Positions 57,501 to 64,000 of a stretch of DNA of 64,000 bases are shown piece after piece. The position numbers were made by a program, and so were the translations under genes. Under the pieces are notes generated by a model, which had not been told where the DNA came from, did not search any database, and was given only the letters and a program-made list of their open reading frames with translations. Where the stretch lies: the NCBI GenBank assembly GCA_963711505.1, contig CAVQEJ010000001.1, forward strand, positions 682,001 through 746,000, in the 5' to 3' direction. This DNA is from JAGWRA01 sp963711505. Its GTDB lineage: Bacteria; Acidobacteriota; Vicinamibacteria; Vicinamibacterales; CAVVIG01. Each line of letters begins with the position of its first letter. The stretch's first letter is position 1.

Positions 57501-59228
57501 CCGAAGCGGGCCGCCAGGTCGCGTTCGGTGACCAGCAGCCGGAGACCGGCGTCGGCGACCATGAAGTCGAGACGCTCGGCGGGATAGGCCGGATCGAGCG
57601 GGACGTATGCGCTGCCGGCCTTCAGGATGCCGAGCATGCCGGCGATGAGGGCCGGGGTGCGGCGGCCGCACAGGCCGACCGGGACTTCCGGCCCCGCGCC
57701 GAGGGCCACCAGCCGGGCGGCGATGGCGTCCGCCCGCTCGTTCAGTTCGCCGTAGGTGACACGCGTCCCCCGGTGGAGGATGGCCGTGCGGTCGGGTCCG
57801 GCTGCCGCGCCGGCCTCGAACAGCTGGTGCAGGCAGACGGTGCGATCGAAGTCGGCGTCGGTCGCGTTCCAGTCGTGCACGACCGTGCGGCGCTCGCGCC
57901 CGTCGAGCGGCGAGATCAGGCCGACCGGTGCGTCGAGCCTGGCGGCCAGCTGCAGGAGGAGCGCGCGGAAGCCGTCAATCCACCGGCCGATGGCGGTCTC
58001 GTCGAAGCGCCTCGTGTCGTAGATCCACCGCAGTTCGAGCTCGGCCCCCGGAGACACGAGCAGCGTGAGCGGATAGTTCGTCCGCTCGTACGTCTCGGCC
58101 GCGGTCACGGTCAGGCCGGCCGTGCCCGCGTCCCGGGCGTCGGCCGGGTAGTTCTCGAAGACCACGAGGCTGTCGAAGAGCGGCGTCTGCCGGGATACCT
58201 CGCTCCAGCCGTGCACGTCGATGAGCGGGCAGTAGTCGTAGCGGCGTGCGGCCGTCTGCGCCTGCTGGATTCGATCGCAGCCACTCGCCGGCGGGCTGCG
58301 CGGCCGGCAGCGACACCCGGGCGGGCAGCGTGTTGATGAACAGGCCGATCATCGTCTCGGCCCCGGGCAGATCGGCCGGGCGGCCGGCGACCGTCTCGCC
58401 GAAGAGCACGTCCGTCTCGCCGCTGAGACGGCCGAGCAGCAGCGCCCAGGCACCCTGCACGAGCGTGTTCAGCGTGACGCGGGCGCTGCGTGCCGCCGCC
58501 ACGATCCGATCCGTGTCGGCCGTACCCAGCCGGACGATCCGTTCGGCATCGGCCGGCGCGGCGTCCGCCTCCCGGGTGGCCGGCCGCGTGAGGCCGAGCG
58601 GCGTCGGCGTCGTGAACCCGCTCAGCGTCCTCCGCCAGAACGCCTCGGCTTCCGCCCGGTCCTGCCGCTGCAGCCAGTCGATGAACTCGCGATAGGGCCG
58701 CGCCGGCCGCGCCGTGGGGGCTTCGCGGCCGATCGACGCCGCGTAGCGCTCGAGGAGCTCCCGGAGCAGCAGCGACACGCTCCAGCCGTCGACGAGCAGG
58801 TGATGGCGGCTCCAGACGACCACGCGCTCCTCGTCCGTCCGGCGGATGAGGGCGAGCCGGCAGAGCGGCGGGCGCGACAGCTCGAAGCCGCGCGTCCGGT
58901 CGGCGTCGAGGAATGCGGCGAGGCGCGACGGGACCTGGGCGTCGGGTTCACCGCGCCAGTCGTGGACGGCGACGTCCAGCCGCACCGTGCGCGCGACGGC
59001 CTGCAGCGGCCGCGCGCCGCTCTTCCAGGCGAACGCCGTGCGGAGCACCGGATGGCGGTCGACGAGCTGCTGCCAGGCGCCCGCGAATGCCTCTTCGTCC
59101 AGCGACCCGTGCAGCGTGACGACGAGCTGGTCGAAATAGACGGACGACCGCGGATCGTAGAGGCTGTGGAACAGCAGCCCCTCCTGCAGCGGCGACAATG
59201 GGTAGACGTCTTCGAGGTTCTTCGCCAT
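51513..59228 (-). CDS. NRPS-2: C-A(Ala?)-T-C-A(Gln)-T-E, three frame breaks
   Basis: This has about 2570 residues from ATG 59228, nine bases after the NRPS-1 stop, with an acceptor-type N-terminus (KNLEDVYPLSPLQEGLLFH). C1: RHHLLVDGWS. A1: FDLSVFEIF, LVNTVPS, ICLAGEP and DLYGPSEDTTY give about DLFNCALTYK, nearest to alanine-type codes. T1: DLGGHSLLATR. C2: HHIAADEWS, where Glu (codon 55658-55660) replaces the Gly of HHxxxDG. A2: FDASVWEFY, LQVVPS, FCGGEAL and NLYGPTEVTID give DAWQFGLIDK, a glutamine-type code. T2: ELGGDSILSVQ. E: HHLAVDAVSW and RTVGWFTALFP, so D-Gln is expected. The tail LSRRDLDRLLDRLK fits a donor docking helix. Frames break near 58270, at 55495-55499 (EY must join WRHHLADLQ) and at 52338-52342 (EY must join WISRG). 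Confidence 0.9.
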
Positions 59229-59237
59229 CCGCTCGGC

Positions 59238-62200
59238 CTACAGATCGATCTCTTCCAGCGCCGCGTCCAGATCGCCCTGGCTCACGTCGGTCAGCGAGAA
59301 GTCTTCGGGCGTCGGACCCGCCGGCTCCGCCTTCATCGCGGCGCGCACCAGATCCTCGAGCGCGCGCACGTATCCGGCCGCCAGCCGCGCCATCGTCTCG
59401 TGCCGGTGGAGGTCACGGCAGTAGTGGAGGTCGACGTGCAGCCGGTCACCGACCACGACCGCGTTCACGTCGATGAGATGCGCGCGCCGGTTGCGCGCGC
59501 CGTACGCTGCGCCGCTGGGCTCGTGCGCGGGGACGAACGGACTCCCCTCGCCGAGCGCCTGATCGAACTGGCCGAGGTAGTTGAAGCTGATCGGCGGCGG
59601 CGGCCCCGCGGCCAGCCGGTCCCGCAGCGCCTCGTCGCGGCCGAGATGACGCAGCAGGCCGTAGCCGAGGCCGTGCGCCGGAAGCGCGCGCAGCTGCGAT
59701 CGGACCGCGGCCAGCGCGGCGAGCGGATCGTCGGTGTCCGGCAGCGAGATCCGGAACGGAAAGATCGACGTGAACCAGCCGACCGTCCGCGACACGTCGA
59801 TCGTGTCGTCGATCGGCTCGCGGCCGTGGCCCTCGAGGTGAATGAGGTGATCGCGACCGCCCGTCCAGGCGCCGAGCGCCCGTCCAAGGGCGGCCAGCAG
59901 CAGGTCGTTGATGCGGACGCGCTGGCGCGCCGGCACCTCGCGCAGCAGCAGCGTCGTCTGTTCACGGTCGAGATCGACCGACACCCGGTCGGCCGCCCCG
60001 GCGACGTTGACGGCCCAGTCGGCCGGATGGTCGACGGGAACGACCACCGACGGCGTCTCCGCCAGCGCCAGCCAGTACGGCTGTTCGGCAGCCACCTCCT
60101 CGCCGTCGGCGCGGCGTCCCAGCGCGGCGGCCCACGCGCCGATCGACGAGGTGCGGGCGGGCAGACGGTTCGTGTCGGCCCCGTGCTCGTACAGCGTCAG
60201 GAGATCCTCCAGCAGAATCCGCCACGAGACGCCGTCGACCGTCAGGTGGTGCGCGACCAGGAACAGGCGGCCCGGACGGTCGGGGCCGGCATCGAACCAG
60301 GTGACCCGCACGAGCGGACCGCGCGACAGGTCGAGCGCCGCCTGTTCCTGCGCGCACGTCCGATCGATGACGCCCGCCGCGTCGGCCGTGTCGAGGCTGC
60401 TCAGGTCGACCGTCTGCACGGCGCAGTCGTGGTCGTCCGGGTCGGCGACGCGGGCGCTCCACCCGGTGCCGGTCCGATCGAACCGGAGCCGCAGCGCTTC
60501 GTGACGGCGCACCAGGGCTTCGACGGCCGCCGCCAGGCGGCCCGGGTCCATCCGTTGCCGGGCTTCCAGCAGGAGCGACTGGTTCCAGTGGTGCGGCTCG
60601 GCCAGCTGCTGCTCGAAGAACCAGTGCTGGATGGGGGTCAGCCTCACCGGTCCACGGGACGGTACGTGATCCGTTTCACGGCCGGCTTCCGTCTGCACCA
60701 GATCGGCGAGCCTGGCGACCGTCTGCGCGCGCAGGACCTGCTGCGCCGTGCAGGGCAGCCCGGCGGCCCGCGCCCGCCCGAGGATCTGCAGCAGCAGGAT
60801 CGAGTCGCCGCCCAGGAAGAAGAAGTTGTCGTCGCGCCCGACGCGCGGCACGCGCAGCACGCCGGCCCAGATCCGCGCCAGCGTCTCTTCGGCACCCGGC
60901 CGCGGTGCGGCGAACGGCGTGGCGTCGGCGCGGGCCCCGGCGTCCGGCACCGGCAGCGCGGCGCGATCGAGCTTGCCGTTCGGCGTCCTGGGTATCGCCG
61001 CGAGCGTGACCCACGCCGCCGGCAGCATGTAGTCCGGCAGCCGCGTCGACAAGGCGTCGCGGAGCGCCTCCGGTTCGATGGCCGCGCCGGGCTGCGGAAC
61101 CACGTAGGCGACGAGCCGCCGGCGGCCGGGTTCGTCCTCGCGTGCGAGCACGACCGCTTCGGCAACGGCCTCGTGCTCCTCGATGGCGGCGACGATTTCG
61201 CCGGGCTCGATCCGGAAGCCGCGGATCTTCACCTGCTGATCGACCCGTCCCAGGAAGATCAGGCGGCCGTCGGCGGTGAATCGCCCCAGATCGCCCGTGC
61301 AGTACACGCGGGCGCCGGAGCTGGCGGAGAACGGATCGGGGATGAAGCGCTCGGCCGTCAGGTCGGGCCGATGCCAGTAGCCGCGCGCTACACCCTCGCC
61401 GCCCAGGTAGATCATGCCGGCGACCCCGAGGGGCACCGGCCGGAGCCACGGGTCCAGCAGGTAGGCCTGGGTGTTCGCGATCGGCCGGCCGATGGTTTCC
61501 AGCCCGCCGCGCTCGCGGCGGCCGAAGGTGGAATACGTCGTGTCTTCCGACGGTCCGTAGAGATCGTAGACGTCCGTGACGTGGCCCAGGGCGTACAGCG
61601 TGTCGACCAGGCCGGCCGGCAGCGGCTCGCCCGCCAGCAGGATCGTCCGGACCGACGAGGGGATCGCCTGCTGGCGCAGGAGCTCGGCGATGGCCGACGG
61701 CACGGTGTTGACGAGCGTGACGACGTCTGCGGCCGGCAGGTCGGGCAGGGCGAGCGCGTGCGCGGCCAGCACGATCGTCCCGCCTCTCGCGAGCGTGACG
61801 AAGATCTCGAAGACCGACAGGTCGAAGCTGATGGAGGTCGACGCGAGAACGCCCGCGAACGCCGCCGGATCGAACACCGACTCCGCCCAGTCGGCCAGCG
61901 CGACGGCATTGCGGTGCTGAATCGCCGCAGCCTTCGGCCGGCCGGTCGAGCCCGACGTGTAGATCAGGTACGCAATGGTGTCCGGTGATGCGGCGGCGCG
62001 CGGCAGCTCCTCGTCCGGCGCCGTGCCGGCCATGGCGTCGAGCTCGTCGAGGAACAGCGTCCGGATGCCGGTGTCTCTTACCCGTTCGTGCAGGGTCCGG
62101 CTCGTGACGAGGAGCGCCGGCGCGGCATCGGCGCACATGCCCGTGAGCCTCGCGGCTGGATATGCCGGATCGAGGGGCACGTAGGCGCCGCCCGCCTTCA

Positions 62201-64000
62201 GGATGGCGAGCAGCACGGCCACCAGGTCGGCCGAACGCTCGAGGCTGACGCCGACGCGCACGTCGGCGGCGACGCCGTGACGTTGCAGGTACGCGCGCCC
62301 ACCGGTCGGCTCGCCGGCGCAGGTCGCCGTACGAGATCCTGCGGTCGCCGTCGACGATGGCGATGGCGTCGGGCTGGCGCGCGGCGGCGGCATCGACGAG
62401 GTCGTGCAGGCAGCGGCTGGTGTCGTGCGGCAGCGCCGTGCGATTGAACGTCTCGAGCAGGCGCGTCCGCTCGGCTTCCGACAGCAGCGTGAGCGCCTGG
62501 TATGGGGCATCGGGATCGGCGGCCAGCGCGTCGAGCGCCCGGCGGTAGTACCCCGTCATCTCCCCGGCCTGTTCTTCGTCGAAGACGCTGAGGTCGTACG
62601 TGATGCCGAGATTGAGGCCACCGGTCGTGACGTCGACGGAGAACTGCGCGAAGAGCCGGAAGTTCGTCTCCTCGTGATAGCGGGTCCCGAGCAGCTGGAA
62701 GTCGCGGCGGTCGGCGAGCGATGCCAGCACGTGGAAGTGCACGAAGTTGAAGGCCGTCTCGACGAGCTCGCGGCGACCCCACTCACGCTGGATCTGCGCC
62801 AGCGGATAGCGCCGGTACGGCAGGATGGCCCGCTCGGCGTCGAACGCCGCGCGAATGAGCGAGCGCCACGAGCCGCCGGCCGCCTCGATCCTGAGGGGGG
62901 CCGTGTTGAGGAAGAGGCCGATGACCTCCTCGGCGCCCGGTTCTTCCGGGCGGCCATTGCTGATGATCCCCGTCACGAGATCCGACTGGGCCGCCAGCGT
63001 GGCCAGCACGTGCAGGTGGACGGCGAGCAGCGCGCTCTTCAGCGACGCGCCGGTCCCCGTGGCGATCTGCCGCAGGCGGTCGGTCGTGTCCCGATCCCAG
63101 GAGAGGCGCCGGACGGTCGTGCGGCGCGGCGCGCCAGGCTCCAGCGGCGTCCGCCGCCGCGGCAGGTTCGGCACCTGGGCGTCGGCCAGGTGCTCCCGCC
63201 AGAACCGCCGCGTGGCCGGGTCCGTCACCGCCGAGCGTTCGAGGGCGATGAACTCGCGGTACGAGCCGCCCGGCGGCGTGACGGGCGCGACCGGCCGGCC
63301 GGCCACGCGATCGAGGTAGCGGCCGAAGAGCTCCGCCAGCAGGGACGAGAGGCTCCAGCCGTCCAGAATCGCATGGTGCATGCACAGGGTGAGCTGGAAC
63401 GTCTCGTCCGTCCGGCGGTGGACGTGCAGCCGGAAGAGCGGCGGGACCGTCCAGTCGAACGGTCGCTGCTGCTCGGTGGTCATCCACTGTTCGATGCGGC
63501 GCTCCTGCCCGGCGTCAGGGAGACCGCGCAGGTCCTCGATCGTCATCGGCGCCAGGACGTCGCGGTGCACGAGCTGGAGCGGCTCGCTGTACTCGTCCCT
63601 GTGCAGGGACGTCCGCAGCGCCGCGTGGCGCGCCACGACGTCGGCGACGCTCCGGGCGAGCGCGGTTTCGTCCCATGCGGCGCGCAGGTGGAAGCTGAAG
63701 GTGTCGTGATAGGCCACCGACTCCGGGTCGAGCTCGGCGTGGAACGCCATGCCGGACTGGAGCGCCGCCATGGGGAAGGCGTCTTCGACGTCGGACGGCA
63801 GGGCGGCGCGATCGGTGTCGGACACCAGCGCGAACGCGCCGGGCGCCGATGACGCCGCCGGAGCCGCCGTCCGGCGCATCACCCGCGCGAGCTCGCGCAC
63901 GGTCTGATGCTGGAACAGATCGGACAGCGCGAAGTCGTAGCCCCGGGCGCGCGCGAGCGCCCGGACGCGGATGCTCCTGATGGAGTCGCCGCCGAGCGCG
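59238..64000 (-). CDS. NRPS-1 (start outside window): T | C-A(Ala?)-T-E, one frame break
   Basis: The frame is open to the right edge, which cuts a carrier domain at ALGGDSIRSIR, so at least one more module lies beyond. C: MHHAILDGWSLSSLL near 63375. A: FDLSVFEIF, LVNTVPS, ILLAGEP and DLYGPSEDTTY give about DLFNLALTYK, nearest to alanine-type codes and close to module 1 of NRPS-2. T: FLGGDSILLLQ. E: HHLTVDGVSWRILL, GHGREPIDD, RTVGWFTSIFPF and NYLGQF, so a D-residue is expected. The end SLTDVSQGDLDAALEEIDL is a typical donor docking helix for NRPS-2. The frame breaks at 62288-62292; removing one base from GTACC gives RWARVLQRHGVAADVRVG, which matches the family exactly. Confidence 0.9.

Overview
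The window is very GC-rich bacterial DNA. A duplicated MacB-type permease of the ADOP class (3100-5570) and the gene style suggest Acidobacteriota; this is an inference, since no rRNA or tRNA is present. From about 6.1 kb to the right edge it is dominated by a large hybrid NRPS-PKS gene cluster that I do not recognise as a characterised pathway. The cluster runs off the right edge.

Layout: (1) 1-5.6 kb, probable flank: a 3'-truncated UPF0182 membrane protein (minus), a small four-helix membrane protein, and an orphan ADOP permease. (2) 6.1-10.4 kb, a co-directional group: ParA-like ATPase, tiny membrane protein, Cys-rich lipoprotein, SyrD/PvdE-type peptide-exporting ABC transporter and prohibitin/SPFH protein, behind a good TTGACA promoter. 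(3) 10.5-43.9 kb, the plus-strand arm: MbtH-like protein, type II thioesterase, NRPS C-A(Leu)-T, four PKS modules on four proteins, a terminating NRPS C-A(Gly)-T-reductase, and an O-carbamoyltransferase. Most genes overlap or abut. (4) A hairpin at 43.91 kb separates the arms. (5) 43.95-64.0 kb, the minus-strand arm, transcribed toward the first: three NRPS genes (the outermost incomplete) and a DUF481 outer-membrane protein.

Inferred assembly order: the minus arm is upstream. NRPS-1 (T | C-A-T-E) passes to NRPS-2 (C-A-T-C-A-T-E) and NRPS-3 (C-A-T-C-A-T) through E-domain tails and matching LEDVY-type N-termini. NRPS-3 has no thioesterase, so its chain most simply passes to the Leu NRPS of the plus arm, then through PKS modules 1-4 to the Gly module, where a thioester reductase releases an aldehyde or alcohol. 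Specificity codes read by eye give ...-D-Ala?-Ala?-D-Gln-Leu-Ser-Leu-(four malonate units)-Gly-al, with a carbamoyl group on some hydroxyl. PKS modules 1 and 3 have the unusual order KS-AT-KR-DH-ER-ACP.

At least fourteen reading-frame breaks interrupt otherwise intact genes. Thirteen behave as one extra base and six of those lie at GGTAC/GTACC, so I treat most as sequence errors and report each affected gene as a single CDS spanning the breaks.
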